Part shown: positions 22,153 through 34,211 of the stretch, one piece after another
Numbering within the stretch: the first letter of the stretch is position 1
How the letters are laid out: every line of letters begins with the position of its first letter
Assembly (NCBI GenBank): GCA_037976565.1
Contig: CP137682.1
Location: forward strand, 21,128,800-21,192,799
Source of the DNA: Mesocentrotus franciscanus
Taxonomy: Eukaryota; Echinodermata; Echinoidea; Camarodonta; Strongylocentrotidae
Reading direction: 5' to 3'
Length of the DNA stretch: 64,000 nucleotides
Program-made: the position numbers and the translations under genes
The notes under the pieces: generated by a model
The model's input: only the letters and a program-made list of their open reading frames with translations
Told to the model about the DNA's origin: nothing
Database searches by the model: none

Positions 22153-22560
22153 AGTTTTCAATTCAATTCAATTCAATTTATTTCCACTTTAAAAACAATT
22201 TACAAATCAATAACATATACATATGAATAATAGTGGCGGGATCTTGAAAAGCACTAATTGGCTTATTAAAAATGACCCCTTAACTAGTATACACATTACA
22301 GATCATATATTGTAAGAAATATCAAAAATTATAACAGGAGAAAAACATAACAAAAACACAATAATGTGGTAATATTGGTATCAGTCCATATCTTCATACA
22401 TGTACACGTACTTCATCGGTATTCCAAGGCCAATAGTGCAGTACCGGTGTATAATCTTATGCACTTCCAAAGGTCTTCAAAACTCTCCCAAATATTTCTG
22501 TCTTGAACAATTGGTGGGAAAAACTTTTAGATGTAGTCGAAACTGAAAATGCACTTGAAT
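22153..22560 (-). mobile_element. Retroelement 3' end with (AATTG)n tail
   Basis: On the minus strand the sequence ends GTGGAAATAAATTGAATTGA repeated. Such (AATTG)n tails after a short non-coding 3' region are typical of truncated CR1/Rex-type LINEs or their SINEs. The left part is unassigned and the inner boundary is uncertain. Confidence 0.4.
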
Positions 22561-22625
22561 CCCAAGAATTACAGGAAGGTGGATTTCAAGAGGACCTGCA
22601 ATTTGAAAGCACAAATGTTTCTAAA

Positions 22626-23137
22626 TTAAAGATACTATGTCCCTTTTGCAGCCAACATCAAATTCTGTAGGACTTTTCAGGAATTATGAATATGTCATGT
22701 ATGTCCTATCTGTGAAATTTAAACGTTAGCAGTGTCCTAATATTCAAATTATGCAAGGAAACCTGTTTACTTGCTAGACTTCACTGTCAGACACTATTGA
22801 GTGACTGACTGGCTTTTTCATCTTTGGTAATAACATACATAAAATGAGCTGTAAAGGGTACATGAGCATTTGTCTACATCAATAACCCACTTCTTGTAAT
22901 GGCCAAAATTAAACTGATTGAATCTTTGCACAGCATAAAATGTACGACCATTCGGTACAATGGTCTGAAAAATCAGACTATTACTTACTGGCCCTATAGC
23001 TCCTAAGTCGACTCGACAACTAAAAGTTGTTATTTTCCCACTTAAAGACATTTTCAAGCCCACTTTTTTTTAGGGAATTTCTAAATTAGTATTGTCTTTC
23101 AAATGCCGTTGGAATTTAACCTTTTCATTTTTTGTGC
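22626..23137 (-). mobile_element. TTAAAGATACTATGTCCC element, copy 2 (one end lost)
   Basis: Begins with the family end TTAAAGATACTATGTCCC and follows the other copies to about 23137 (CCTTTTCATTTTTTG). It then diverges before the opposite inverted end. It contains the open minus-strand frame described separately. Confidence 0.75.
22818..23063 (-). CDS. Element-borne ORF, copy 2 (about 81 codons)
   Basis: The frame runs from a GTG at 23063 (first in-frame ATG four codons on) to a TGA at 22818. It includes MSLSGKITTFSCRVDLGAIG, then SNSLIFQTIVPNGRTFYAVQ, then GHYKKWVIDVDKC. It is closely similar to the frame at 49156-49440, differing at about six residues plus two silent sites, and identical over the last ~30 codons. 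The order strand-strand-GRTFY-helix with a conserved Trp (KKWV) resembles the C-terminal half of a PH domain. That would fit a captured host exon, but the resemblance is weak. Replacement changes outnumber silent ones, so there is no sign of selection on this copy. A non-coding explanation remains possible. Confidence 0.3.
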   Translation of the reverse strand: MGLKMSLSGKITTFSCRVDLGAIGPVSNSLIFQTIVPNGRTFYAVQRFNQFNFGHYKKWVIDVDKCSCTLYSSFYVCYYQR

Positions 23138-23471
23138 CATAACTAAACCCTCCATATTATATCAAACAATTGTCACAGGAAATCCAAACGGTATCTCCCA
23201 TGAATGATTTTTTTCTTGCTGGAGCTCAACTTTGAACTTGGTAGGTTCTGGAAAAACAGTTTAGAACTATGAAAAATATGAGGGTAAATGTATGGTGAAA
23301 CTCTTTAAAAAATGAAACAGGAATTGCTGGTAGCTCGTGTTGTAGAGGGTTGTGTTTTGCAAGTGGGAATGTGTCTTGCCATCATAGCCTTTTCACACGA
23401 GGGGAAATTTATATTAAATTTGTTCGCATAGCAAAAAGAGCATATATACACACAGGATAGTAATAAAAATT

Positions 23472-23697
23472 GTTTACCCAGGAAAGCATAATCAGCATCA
23501 ATGCTTTTCGAGGGCCCTGCAATTACTGTAACCCCAGGAATTGTCAGGTAATCATTTACACCTGGGTGGAGAGTGGCAAATGTGGATTACATGTAATGTC
23601 ATGCCAAAGGATGTTAGTGCTGCGCTGGAATTCGAACCCTCAACCCTAGGATTGAATGTCAGTCTTATCCCATTGTACGAAACACTGTATCATTTTG
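23472..23697 (-). mobile_element. tRNA-headed SINE, minus-strand copy
   Basis: ACACCTGGGTGGAGAGTGGC then ATGCCAAAGGATGTTAGTGC and GAATTCGAACCCTCAACCC read backwards as the tRNA-like head (B-box GGTTCGAATTC) and core of the SINE seen whole at 49897-50172. It is diverged and lacks a clear tail. Confidence 0.55.
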
Positions 23698-24068
23698 ATG
23701 AATGTGAACGGGTGGGTTAATGTGAACTCAACTTTGCACTCTTTAGCAAACAGCATTGAATGTCGCTGTAATCCCCCAAGGTTCTAATGATCCATGCAAG
23801 CGAGTTAAAGTTCATTCCAATCAGGTCCCATTCATGAGCAGGGAATTGCCATTATTGCTTTTACTTACCCCACCCCGTTATCACTCCAGAGTCCAGCCAG
23901 TCGATCTTGTGATACTAAATTAACCCATAGAATACCGTAATCGAAGCAGTTTAATAGTGAGCTACAATTTCCTACTATTCTTCTTCTAATCAAAGAGATA
24001 TCATCTCTTTGGTTGAATGCAGTAGTGTAGTGTGCCCTCCCAGCCCAGGCACAGGTGAGGCCAAGTAC

Positions 24069-24148
24069 TTAACCCATTGCCTGTGAGATCCGGGAGGTCT
24101 ATGTATAAAGCCTATGGAAAAGAAATAATTCAGTTGTCAATTGGTTGA
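24069..24148. mobile_element. TTAACCC 80-bp foldback, copy 1
   Basis: Starts TTAACCCATTGCCTGTGAGA and closes with ATTCAGTTGTCAATTGGTTG. The middle has AAGCCTATGGAAAAG. The order of motifs matches the copies at 29793-29862 and 48974-49053. The ends are inverted (TTAACCCATTG against CAATTGGTTGA). Confidence 0.5.
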
Positions 24149-24480
24149 TGATAATAGTTTAGTAGTGTGGAAGCAGGTAGGAGACTCCAGGATAAATTTT
24201 CTATATTTCTCATATATATACTTCTTGTTATTTTCTTTTGTACAATTTGCTACATATTGATCTATAACATTCATATAGGTCAGCACCTATACATTTACTG
24301 AGATAACTCGGTACAGAGTACTGGTCAGTGAGAAATGGGTGTAATACTGAAGTCAAATAACATTCTATGAGTTAAGGGTATTGGTATGGGCAGTAAGAGC
24401 GAAGAGGTTGGGGATACAATGAAAATGTTACACAAATAGAGGAAGAGGTGTCACGTTATTAGAGATGTGACAGGTCATTA

Positions 24481-24545
24481 AAGGCAAGAGAGAGGGAGGG
24501 ACGGAGGGAGGAAGGGAGGGAGAGAGGGAAGGAAGAAGGAGGGCA
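24481..24545 (+). repeat. GGGA-rich purine tract
   Basis: About 65 bp of GAGGGA/GGAAG units. Leu/Ser/Pro-rich minus frames here are artefacts. Confidence 0.85.
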
Positions 24546-24559
24546 ACGAGATGACAAAG

Positions 24560-25734
24560 ACAAAGAGATGCACAGACAGTGAAATATATACAGGGCAGAC
24601 AGGCTGAGGTGGAGAAAGATATAGAGTGAGATGGATTGAGGCATAAGCCCAGTACAAAGAAAAAACAAAAAGTAGATGAGAAAACAAGAGCTAAAAAATG
24701 TGAAAACTTATCCCCCAGTCTGATACTTGCTTGCAACTATTAGACTACAAAAGGGAGTTGAATCTTCACTGATTACCAGAAACTTTTGCAAATTCACAAG
24801 TGATTGAGATACATGAAGTTTCCTGCCGCAAAGTAATCTACATCATAAACAACATTGAAATTTTGCATTTTAGGAAAGTTGCTGCGAAAAAGGCAATCCT
24901 TAACAATCTGTGAAGTTTCATGTTGCGAAAGTTGCATGTATTTATTCATGGAATGTCTAATGTTTTGTCTGGACCACTGGGAGCAAGTGATGCGATCATA
25001 TTTGTTGTTCCTCCTCTTGAAGGTCTTCAAGAAATAATCCCTTGCAAACAAAGTCAAGGTCTTAGAAACCATCCCACATCCAGAAACTTCTATGTAGTCC
25101 TATCCCTTGAAATCTGTGTTATTATACATCGAATGTGAGAGGGAACTTTATTAAACCTATAACTGTAGATGTGCGTGTGTGTATGTTCCCCAGCAGGTAA
25201 AGCTTGATACCCTGATGATGGATGAGGGATTATCCTGTGATGCCTTCTGGATGGCAAGAGCTTGAGGACAAACCTTGGCCTTGTCTCTTATGTTCTTTCT
25301 GAGGGGAGTTAGCCTTTGGGGGAGGGGGTAGGGGAAAGGGTGGTGTCTGGTAAGACGACCCCATGGGGTCATGATCCATTGCTGGTGGAACCCAACTCTT
25401 GATCCACGTAAACCACATCTTTGACAGTTTAATGTGTCAAGATTGTGTTCACACTAGACAAAATTCCATTTAATTCATGTGTGTAATATGGAAAAATAAG
25501 GAAAGTTGTAATTTCATAACTCTTAATCATCTATCACCATTCTTTCTTTCTATTGTTAATTCAAGAAGGAACTCTAAAAGAAAAAAGTTACAAAGACTCT
25601 TATGTTGAAGATCTCTGGCTTAATCTTGGCTTAGAGTTAGTCCTACTTCCGAAAAAGTTAAACCTTAGTCAAGAGAAGGTTTGAACACAATCATACAAAA
25701 GATTAAGTCGCCATTATATACAAGATTTACCCAC
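24560..25734. other. Intron-like DNA, nothing recognised
   Basis: There are overlapping short frames on both strands at 24794-25138 but no domain, splice pair or repeat ends. Confidence 0.35.
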
Positions 25735-27118
25735 AGCACTACAAAAAAGATTCATCCACAGTCCTACAGAACATTGAACGACAGTCCTACAGAAGATTCA
25801 TCCACAGTCCTGCAGAAGGTTCATCCACAGTCCTACAGAAGATTGATCCACAGTCCTACAGAAGATTGAACCACAGTCATACAGAAGATTGAACCACAGT
25901 CCTACAGAAGATTCATCCACATTCCTACAGTAGATTGAACCACAGTCCTACAGAAGATTCATCCAACCTATACAGAAGATTCATCCACAGTCTACAGAAG
26001 ATTGAACCACAGTCCTACAGAAGATTCATCCACAGTCCTGCAGAATATTCATCCACAGTCCTACAGAAGATTGAACCACAGTCCTACAGAATATTCATTC
26101 ACAGTCCTACAGAAGATTGAACCACAGTCCTACAAAAGATTGAACCACAGTCCTACAGAATATTCATCCACAGTCCTCCAGAACATTGAACCACAGTCCT
26201 ACAGAAGATTCATCCACTGTCCGACAGAAGATTCATCCACAGTCCTGCAGAAGATTCATCCACAGTCCTACAGAAGATTGAACCACAGTCCTACAGAAGA
26301 TTCATCCACAGTCCTACAGAAGATTGAACCACAGTCCTACAGAATATTCATCCACAGTCCTACAAAAGATTGAACCACAGTCCTACAGAAGATTCATCCA
26401 CAGTCTTACAGAAGATTCATCCACAGTCCTACAGAACATTGAACCACAGTCCTACAGAAGATTCATCCACAGTCCTGCAGAATATTCATCCACAGTCCTA
26501 CAGAAGATTCATCCACAGTCCTACAGAAGATTGAACCACAGTCATACAGAAGATTGAACCTCAGTCCTACAGAAGATTCATCCACAGTTCTACAGAAGAT
26601 TGAACCACAATCCTACAGAAGATTCATCCACCCTATACAGAAGATTCATCCACAGTCTACAGAAGATTCATCCACAGTCCTACAAAAGATTCATCCACAG
26701 TCCTACAGGAGATTGAACCACAGTCTTACAGAAGATTCATCCACGGTCTACAGAAGATTCATCCACAGTCCTACAAGAGATTCAACACAGTCCTACAGAA
26801 GATTCATCCACAGTCCTACAGAAGATTCATCCACAGTCCTACAGAAGATTCATTCACAGTCCTACAGAAGATTGAACCACAGTCCTACAGAACATTCATC
26901 CACAGTCCTACAGAAGATTGAACCACAGTCCTACAGAAGATTCATCCACAGTCTTACAGAAGATTGAACCACAGTCCTACAGAAGATTCATCCACAGTCT
27001 ACAGAAGATTCATCCACAGTCCTACAGAAGATTCATCCACAGTCCTACAAAAGATTGAACCACAGTCCTACAGAAGATTCATCCACAGTCCTACAGAAGA
27101 TTCATCCACAGTCCTACA
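25735..27118 (+). repeat. 23-bp minisatellite with two alternating unit types
   Basis: About 1.4 kb of units reading CCACAGTCCTACAGAAGATT plus three more bases. Period is 23 bp, so about 60 units. Two variants differ at the junction, TTCATCC and TTGAACC, and are mixed in a non-random, often alternating order. Some units lack one or two bases (ACAGTCTACAG). Because 23 is not a multiple of three and the unit has no plus-strand stop in any frame, long frames appear with a 23-residue peptide period (PQSYRRFIHSPTED is part of it). These frames (to 137 codons) are not evidence of a gene. The regular units are contiguous with no unique spacers, so it is not CRISPR. Confidence 0.9.
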
Positions 27119-28289
27119 AGGTCACTAATAAAGCAAACTCTCTATAAACCTGTAGTCTAGGTTTCTACTCTGAGTTTGACCCAATTTTAACCTAATCTCC
27201 CCGCAGACGTGGTCCACAATTTTTCTAGCAACATTATCATAGGCTGTTGTTGGAAAAGGTATCATCAGTAGTAGTGGATGAAATTGAGGTTGAAGAGAAG
27301 ATGGGCTTATTCTGCTCAACTCTACAAATTGATTGGCAAATGCATAAGAGTTGGAATGATGAGACCAAAAAGGTCTCCAAAGCAATACTAAACTTAAGAT
27401 AATGTATATATCAGTAATAAGTATATCTAACAAGTATGTTGCCATGCTTAACAATTTAAGAATGCCCACATAATTATTACCTATTGAACATCTGTCATTT
27501 TTCTCTGGACTGAACATGACGTTGGTTTATTAGCGAGCATTCTTCCTAGGCCGGAGGTAGTTTTATCCGTTCTACATCGCATTTGCTAGCTCTTAGTGAA
27601 ATCGGATTGCTGTGCGGATTGCTGTGCGAAGAAAAGCGGATTACCTGCCCCTAATGCAGTGATGGCAAGCAATATCATTGGTGTAATAAATAAGATGTTT
27701 CTTGTAAACCTCGGGATGCTTTAAGAGGGTCAGAGGTGAATGATGGAAGAGTGATTAAAGGTACAATGTAACATTCTGAATAAAAGATGAAAGTGGTTGT
27801 TCTCCATGTAGAATCTATTCTAAATCAATTGATATTAATAAAATATTTTACATCTTCAGTCAAAAGTTGATTTTAGTCAAGTAATGTGTTAGAATAGAAA
27901 TTTTCATCTTTATTCCTATTTTTCTGAATGATTTTGTAAACACACCATGACATGGACGCTATGATTTCCTACACATTAATTAATTAGATTAGATCATCAG
28001 TATGAAGGTGGGCCAATTGTTAATTGTTAATTGTTACTTCTTTGTGCGCTATTGTGACAACGTGACAAAGCTTCCCCAAGATTTCTCTACTGTACCATTT
28101 AATTAGTAAAAAAATGTATCGCGTACATGCATGCTTTCTTTATTAAGACATGCCTGTTTTCATTCGTCCATTTCTATGGTTTCCTTATTTCAAATTAACC
28201 ATTATTTGTGTTTTATTTCCTGTGCTATTTCTAGATGGTTCCATTTTTTAGCTCTTTTCTTAGTGCACCATATCTCTTTTAGAGCTCTT
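27119..28289. other. Intron-like DNA, nothing firmly recognised
   Basis: A 130-codon minus frame at 27125-27517 abuts the minisatellite and has no recognisable domain. A 12-bp direct duplication (CGGATTGCTGTG twice) sits near 27605. Confidence 0.35.
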
Positions 28290-28640
28290 CAGGGCTTTTA
28301 TTAATTCGACATGGGCGGACAGGCTCTTTACATGGTACCTCGCCTACCATTTGTTATGTTTGCCCGTTCAGTCTGTTCATTTTCCTCAATTGGATCAGTG
28401 AGGTGTATTCCATTACGCTAATTCAAATCTTGTTCCCGTTCCCTACATCATACCCAATGCAAGCAAGTCGAGTGACGAATACGATTTGTCGTCATCAGAC
28501 CTGAAGCGTATCAATCAAACTGGATTCCGGGGGAAAAGCGCTCCATTCAGATTCCGTCTCCCGCAATCTCGTTGCCAACTTCCTAATCCTGTTGTCGTAG
28601 GGATCCTGTTGGTACACACTTTAACGAAGACTCGTCTGCC
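28290..28640. promoter_or_regulatory. Candidate cis-regulatory island
   Basis: A repeat-free patch of higher GC holds CATGGGCGGACAGG, CCATTACGCTAATTC, GAGTGACGAATACG, GTATCAATCAAACTGG and GGGGAAAAGCG. Homeodomain-, Pbx/Hox- (ATCAATCA) and NF-kB-like (GGGGGAAAAGC) cores cluster. Function is inferred from composition only. Confidence 0.3.
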
Positions 28641-29002
28641 TCGAACAAGATAATGCAATCCAAATATTTGTGTCTATTGCAGTACAGATTACTTTTGCTT
28701 TCATATGCAACTAAGCGTACATTATACATGGTATGTCGCAAGTCCGGGATGCTTCAAAAGAAACAACTTACAGAGAAACTAGTTTGGGGAATTTACTCTG
28801 TATGTCGTAGGCTGCCTCATCCCTGCCTGCAAGAAGGGAGCAATTGCCATTGCAAACACATAGTTGTTACATCTTCCTTGCATATACTTGTATATACTGT
28901 TTATGATATAATAATACTGCCTCATTTAGGGACAAAAATATGCAGAAACAGGGACAGGAAGTTGAACAGGAAATGAATTTCTTCTCCCTGTTTCCCATCT
29001 TT

Positions 29003-29443
29003 GACTCCGTTCTCATTCACTTCGTTGGAGCGGTCTAACTAAGACCCGTTCCTCAGGAGCAGTTCTTAGGTGAGTGAGAACGGTCAAAGTGGTCCAGGAA
29101 GTGGTCTTCTGGACCGCTCCAGAAGACCACCTCGGGAGGTGGTCTTGAGGAACGGGTCTTATTAAGAGCGGTTTGGAGCGCTCTAACGTGCGAGTGTGAA
29201 CAGAAGCGTACTTTGAACGGAAGTGGTCTAGTGACGTTGCGAAACATGTAGTACGGTACATACGCTTAGTATTCCGTGCGCGAAAAAATTACCCGCTGAC
29301 CTAAGCTGCCATAGCAACAAGACCACTTTGACTCGTGGAGCGGTTTGAGCCATAAAAAACTGCTCGGAGTGTGAATGCTCGCAAACCGTTCCTCTGGAGC
29401 AGTCTAACTAAGACCACTTTCAAAATGAGTGAGAACAGGGTCT
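29003..29443. mobile_element. Foldback element with internal palindromes, about 440 bp
   Basis: The left end GTTCTCATTCACTTCG mirrors the right end AAAATGAGTGAGAAC. Subterminal GGTCTAACTAAGACC-type boxes and AGGAACGG boxes repeat in both orientations. A near-perfect inner hairpin surrounds GAAGTGGTCTTCTGGACCGC at about 29100. CpG-rich motifs such as GAGTGTGAACAGAAGCG recur. No ORF of transposase type. It would fold almost completely on itself. Confidence 0.65.
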
Positions 29444-29792
29444 TTGAAGTAGACAGAGTGACGAGCACATTTACAAAAGTGGAAACATTGTATGAAAATA
29501 TCATTTACAAAATCATGACCTTGTTCGATAGGGGCATTTCAACATTGGCTAGACACTGTGTAAGAAATCTATGCATACATCAAATTGTGCATTACGGATT
29601 GTGAAGATATTGTAATATACTTTCTTCAGCCACTGCTAAACTGAGCCTAGTCTAGTGTATCTACAAGTGTAGGTTTCTGCAGTCATACAATGATAATTTG
29701 ACATCGTGGCCACTTAAGAGATATTCAAACATCCCTTTCTACAAAAAATGTTTCATATTACATTTTGCTGTACAATTTTCACTCAGGCAGAA

Positions 29793-29862
29793 TTGAACCC
29801 ATGCACTGCCTGTATGATTCATGTTTCATTGGAATAAAAGAATTCAGTAACCAATGGGTTAA
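29793..29862. mobile_element. TTAACCC 80-bp foldback, copy 2
   Basis: TTGAACCCATGCACTGCCTG at the left and AATTCAGTAACCAATGGGTT followed by AA at the right match the family layout. The centre is diverged. Confidence 0.5.
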
Positions 29863-30659
29863 TTACTCTTGTAAAGATATGCAATTGTATCTGAATCAGA
29901 ATATGCATACAAATACAACCATTCACAAAGAAGAGAGAGAAAGAGAGAGAAAACATTGTTTTTTTCACCTGTGCACATGTGGAATATATATTATGTACCC
30001 CCATTTATTCTCATTTTGCTTCCAGTGAACTTAGTTGTGAAACAGAGCACACAGAAAATCATTAGTTATTCACAAAACATACTCTTACCATTATCTTGAT
30101 CCAAATTATGCTATTCAGTGAGTTCATGTTTACAAGAAAAATGACATTCTGATTGCGTTCTATAAATCGATTTAACCAGTAGTGTGTGAATGACCCTGAT
30201 ATGTACAGGTGTACATGTTGTAGAGATGATTCATGAAGTTTGTATTCTGTCTTGTGTAATCATTATTTATTCACAAAGGCACTAATAGCTATGATTCTAA
30301 TTATGATCCTAATAAGCACGTTCACTTACCAAAAATGGGACTTGATAACTGATATACTGTACATGTAGCAGTTTTATGTGAATGACCCTACACCGTACAG
30401 ATGATTCAGGAAGTTCATAGTCTGTCTTGTATAACCATGTTGTGATTGAAGCAGCCTTGGGGAATATTAAAAAGGAAGTAGTTTCATTCTTAGATCCTTG
30501 TCATTCTAGCCAAATGAATGGTTTGTTTACAACGTAGAGTTCTTTTGTAGCTCCACGTTTTTAAAATCATTTTACATTACTTTCTTGTCACTACAACGAA
30601 GGAGAAGGCAAGAGTCGATGTGTCTCTCCTTCTTCTGGCAAATTTTAGATTCCAATACT

Positions 30660-30941
30660 GGGGGGTGTTTCACAAAGACTAAGATCGACTTTAAGTTGGA
30701 CTTAAGTATAACAGGCCGTTCATGCCACTGTTTGCTCTTACCATTTACTGGCATTTGTCTTTCAAGGGACGTACAAATCGTGGTCTCAAATCTACAGAGT
30801 TTATTTATCATTATTGAAGGAAAATATATTATCTAAAGATTATAATTTAGAGACCAATGGGGATAGCAACCAATGGCATGAATGGCCCGCCATACTTAAG
30901 TCCAACTTAAAGTCGATCTTAGTCTTTGTGAAACACCCCCC
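30660..30941. mobile_element. Foldback MITE, GGGGGTGTTTCAC ends
   Basis: The left arm GGGGGGTGTTTCACAAAGAC then TAAGATCGACTTTAAGTTGG is the near-exact reverse complement of the right arm over roughly 50 bp, ending GTCTTTGTGAAACACCCCCC. A second, inner complementary pair (GGCCGTTCATGCCACTG against ATGGCATGAATGGCCC) follows. The loop is about 150 bp and has no gene. Small frames on both strands cross it. Confidence 0.8.
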
Positions 30942-30989
30942 TGGAGCCGCACGATTCCAGGTATACAATGAGTTAAGTTATCTACCCGA

Positions 30990-32545
30990 AAAGCATTGAT
31001 CGTCATAGTAACATCGTTTGAAGTAGGGCAGTCTTTATTTATGTTTTAGCAGTTGGAAGGGGTGAAAGTGTTTTTTGTCATTTTCATCTTGATATCCTTC
31101 GTGTGATCGCACAATTTTGTAATGACTTTATCAGAGGAAAGGGCCTGTGGGATATTTTGTTTATGTCTTAGTCCTGTTAGTCTTAGGGATGGTACGTGGG
31201 GGCGGGGGCCTGGTTGTTTTTAGACCCCAGCAATATTAGTACATGTACCTATTTTAAACATCATCTGTTCCAAGACATGTTCTTCACACTGCTCTTTGAT
31301 TACTCCATCGCTTGTCTGCTTTCTCTTTGCTCCCGCATCCCTCTCCCATCGCCCCTGGCAACATACCCAACACGAATTGCTGGTCGATTAATTTGTGCCC
31401 CTGCACTTGGCCGAGTTGCCTCAAATGAACTGTGATTTCCTGTATTTAATCAAGTGCAGTTTTTGTGAAGATGATGAAGCATGATTGAATCATTTTTAGG
31501 GGTGGGGGAATATACATGTAGATTGAGTGTAATGTTTTAATTATACATTTAAATGGTTATGTTTATCAAGTGCTGAGAAGAGAGGGCAAAATATTAAAAA
31601 TACAAAATACAAAATTGACTGCTTTAATGGGGACGGTTAATACTATTGCCCAAGGTGATCTCGGAAATGTACAGTGCCCTGAGATAAAGTTGAGGGGTTA
31701 AGATCACAGAGGAGCTATATTTTTCACTGTGACCTGAAAAATAAGCATTCTATAGTTGTTTTACATAACGCATCCTGTATGTGGGTTCTTTGAGGTGGAT
31801 ATTTTGATGAAAATTATATTCATGTCAAGATTTATTTATTTGTAAGAAAATTAATACCGATTTCAGAGCGTTGGGCGTGTCTCCCTGTGCCTATCCATTG
31901 GTAACTTTATATGCATCATATTGTAAATATGTTATGTCTGTGAGTTTTATTTTCAATATAACAAAAATACAAACAAAAACAAACAAAAAGAAAATTATAT
32001 GCATCTACTGCATTCTTGCATTGTACGCGCAATAGAACTATGCCCTGTCAATATTTTAGCTACATGAATATACTATATCATTATTATTGTCATACTGATA
32101 ACATGTCAATAGTTAAAAACAAAGTCATCCTTTTGCTACAAAAATTGGAATGTGTGAATAAATTACAGTAGCCCATTATATCATAATTGGTGCATTATTT
32201 GTATCTAGGCAGTGTGTTAAACTTTCAGACATAAAAATGATTCAAGGCTATATTTGGTTTGCAAATGTTTGCATCAGTAGTAAAATATGGATGACACCTT
32301 TTATAATGAATGACGCAAGTGTAACACGCTCAACATTTCTTTAATATTACAACACCAAATGTAAGTGCATTCGCATAGGACCGTTGTTGCGTTCAGCTAC
32401 TTTCATTACATCCTCATGTGCTGTTCATATGCATAGGTAGGTAGGCCTAGATACATTCCCTGGTTGCTTAATTACAACCATCTACACATGCTTTCTTAGC
32501 AGTCAGGTAAAACAATCATCAAACAATCACCAGGGCTTTCGGAAC
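30990..32545. other. Intron-like AT-rich DNA, nothing recognised
   Basis: There is no coding signal. A frame at 31196-31435 lacks any recognisable feature. The stretch has scattered AT-rich tracts and AAAC runs near 31965. Confidence 0.45.
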
Positions 32546-32547
32546 TA

Positions 32548-32735
32548 CAGTCAAACCTGCTTTAGTGACCACCTGTCTACAAAGACCTCATTTTTGTTTC
32601 CCTTGAAAATTGTTTCTCTTGAAAATTGTTTCTCGTTGAAACATGTAATTAAGGAACCTGTACATAAAGACCACGTGCCTATAAAGACTACTTTTCTTGT
32701 CTCCCTTGGGTGGTCTTTATAGACAGGTTTCACTG
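32548..32735. mobile_element. Pogo/Tigger-like short element, copy 2
   Basis: CAGTCAAACCTGCTTTAGTG begins after TA; TAGACAGGTTTCACTG ends before TA. The interior shows a small duplication of TTGAAAATTGTTTCTC. Confidence 0.75.
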
Positions 32736-32914
32736 TATTAGTGATTGTTTTTTATGATTGTTTGACGATTTTTTTTACATGACTGCTTCTTACAATGTTA
32801 ACAGGCTGCCTAACCTTGGCTTATTCATCACAAGACAGACAATGCACATGAATGATATAATGGCTATATTTCATGTGCACCTAGAATGTACTATACATGA
32901 AGGTTGGCCTACAA

Positions 32915-33030
32915 CCTTGAATCTTTAGCAGCACGCTTTATCACTGAGCTACGAAACACTATCCAGGGGTCATGTGGGGCACGATGACGTAGCGGTGGAA
33001 ATCAAAAACAGGGATTTGAGCTGGATACGT
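32915..33030 (-). mobile_element. tRNA-like fragment
   Basis: On the minus strand, GTTTCGTAGCTCAGTGATAA then AGCGTGCTGCTAAAG reads like the D-arm/A-box and part of the anticodon arm of a tRNA, but no acceptor stem or B-box is in place. It is probably a SINE head remnant. Confidence 0.3.
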
Positions 33031-33039
33031 GACCATCTG

Positions 33040-34205
33040 AACACAGATGTTTAAAACAGTGGTTGCTTTCATTTCCAATGTTTATCCTGTGCAAACTCTC
33101 CACACTTTTCAAAAACGGTCTGGAGGTATCATCCTCATGGGGACAGCATTGAGTATTTTAGCATAGTGTCGCTTTGCGTTGCTTTGGCAGCAGGGGGTTG
33201 TGCATGGGGTAGGTAGTGTCCTGAACGTAATCTTCCAGGAGTGGGAACGTGCCTCAGGTGTGAAGTCCAATTATGAGAGACCTCAAGAGGGTCTGAGACT
33301 GAGAGGGATGATCAAGGGTGGGGTCTAGGAAGGGAAGGGATGGGGTTGGGTGATGGTAGGGATGAAGATGAGAACTAAATGGAGATGTCTGAAGTGAGAG
33401 ATGAATAATGGGATGAAATTAGATCCAGGCCCAATTCTCACTCATGAGATAATACCGTTCTGCTATGGTTGCACACACGGTATGCATTGTAATCTGATCC
33501 CCTCCCCCCTGCCAACTTGTCGTAAAACATACAGCAAACCCATGAAGAGATATCACGATCTGTGTCAAGTAGTAAAGCGTTCATATAATATGATGAAGAA
33601 TCCACTTCTGGTCCAGACTACATCTAGACTCGTTCCTAGTCTTCTACTCACAATGCGCTTTTATGTTAATTGAGAGTATTTCTACTTGCAAAATCTCTTA
33701 ACATATTTGAAGCTTGTATTTTGAATACAGTATTATAACATGGAACTACTAACATACGAAACAAATTATATTTTGGTGGTCGGTACCATTTCAAGGTAAG
33801 AATTGAAATGTAAGTTATTCAGTAATTTTGTTACAACAGCTTCAAGTACATCCGTCATTCTCTGATAGAAAAAATTCACGTATTCTAGAACTTTGTCTTT
33901 GTTAGAATTTGCTAAGAACGGAAAAGTTTGTGCAAATCTCCTCCACTTACATAGTCTAAGAATGAATGGATGGTAAATGAGACATCTAAGTATCTTTTCA
34001 TTTCCCCTTCACTTGACCTCGGAGGTCAAATAAACTGGCATTCCGCGGAAGTATGCATTACGCTACCTCATTTTGGGGAGAACATGAAACTAATATTATT
34101 CAGAAATTCAGGAGCTTCTGCCGAACACATAGGCAAACTTTGCATTGAAAGCCAATCCGTTTGAATGTCAGTCTTGCTGTTTGATTTGCTCTTCGAATTA
34201 TACAG
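33040..34205. other. Intron-like DNA, nothing recognised
   Basis: Short frames at 33401-33673 and 33970-34164 carry no recognisable features. G-rich stretches near 33320-33370. Confidence 0.4.
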
Positions 34206-34211
34206 CATGCA

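Noticed and set aside
25190..25205. Another acceptor-donor fusion (CCCCAGCAGGTAAAG)
   Set aside because: The donor is weak (GTAAAG) and the pyrimidine tract is short and interrupted by G.
25681..26967. Chain of plus frames with a 23-residue repeat
   Set aside because: Produced by the 23-bp minisatellite, whose unit has no stop in any plus frame.
25735..27118. Possible CRISPR array
   Set aside because: The units are contiguous with no unique spacers, and the DNA is eukaryotic.
27125..27517. 130-codon minus frame beside the minisatellite
   Set aside because: No recognised domain, no start context or splice boundaries.
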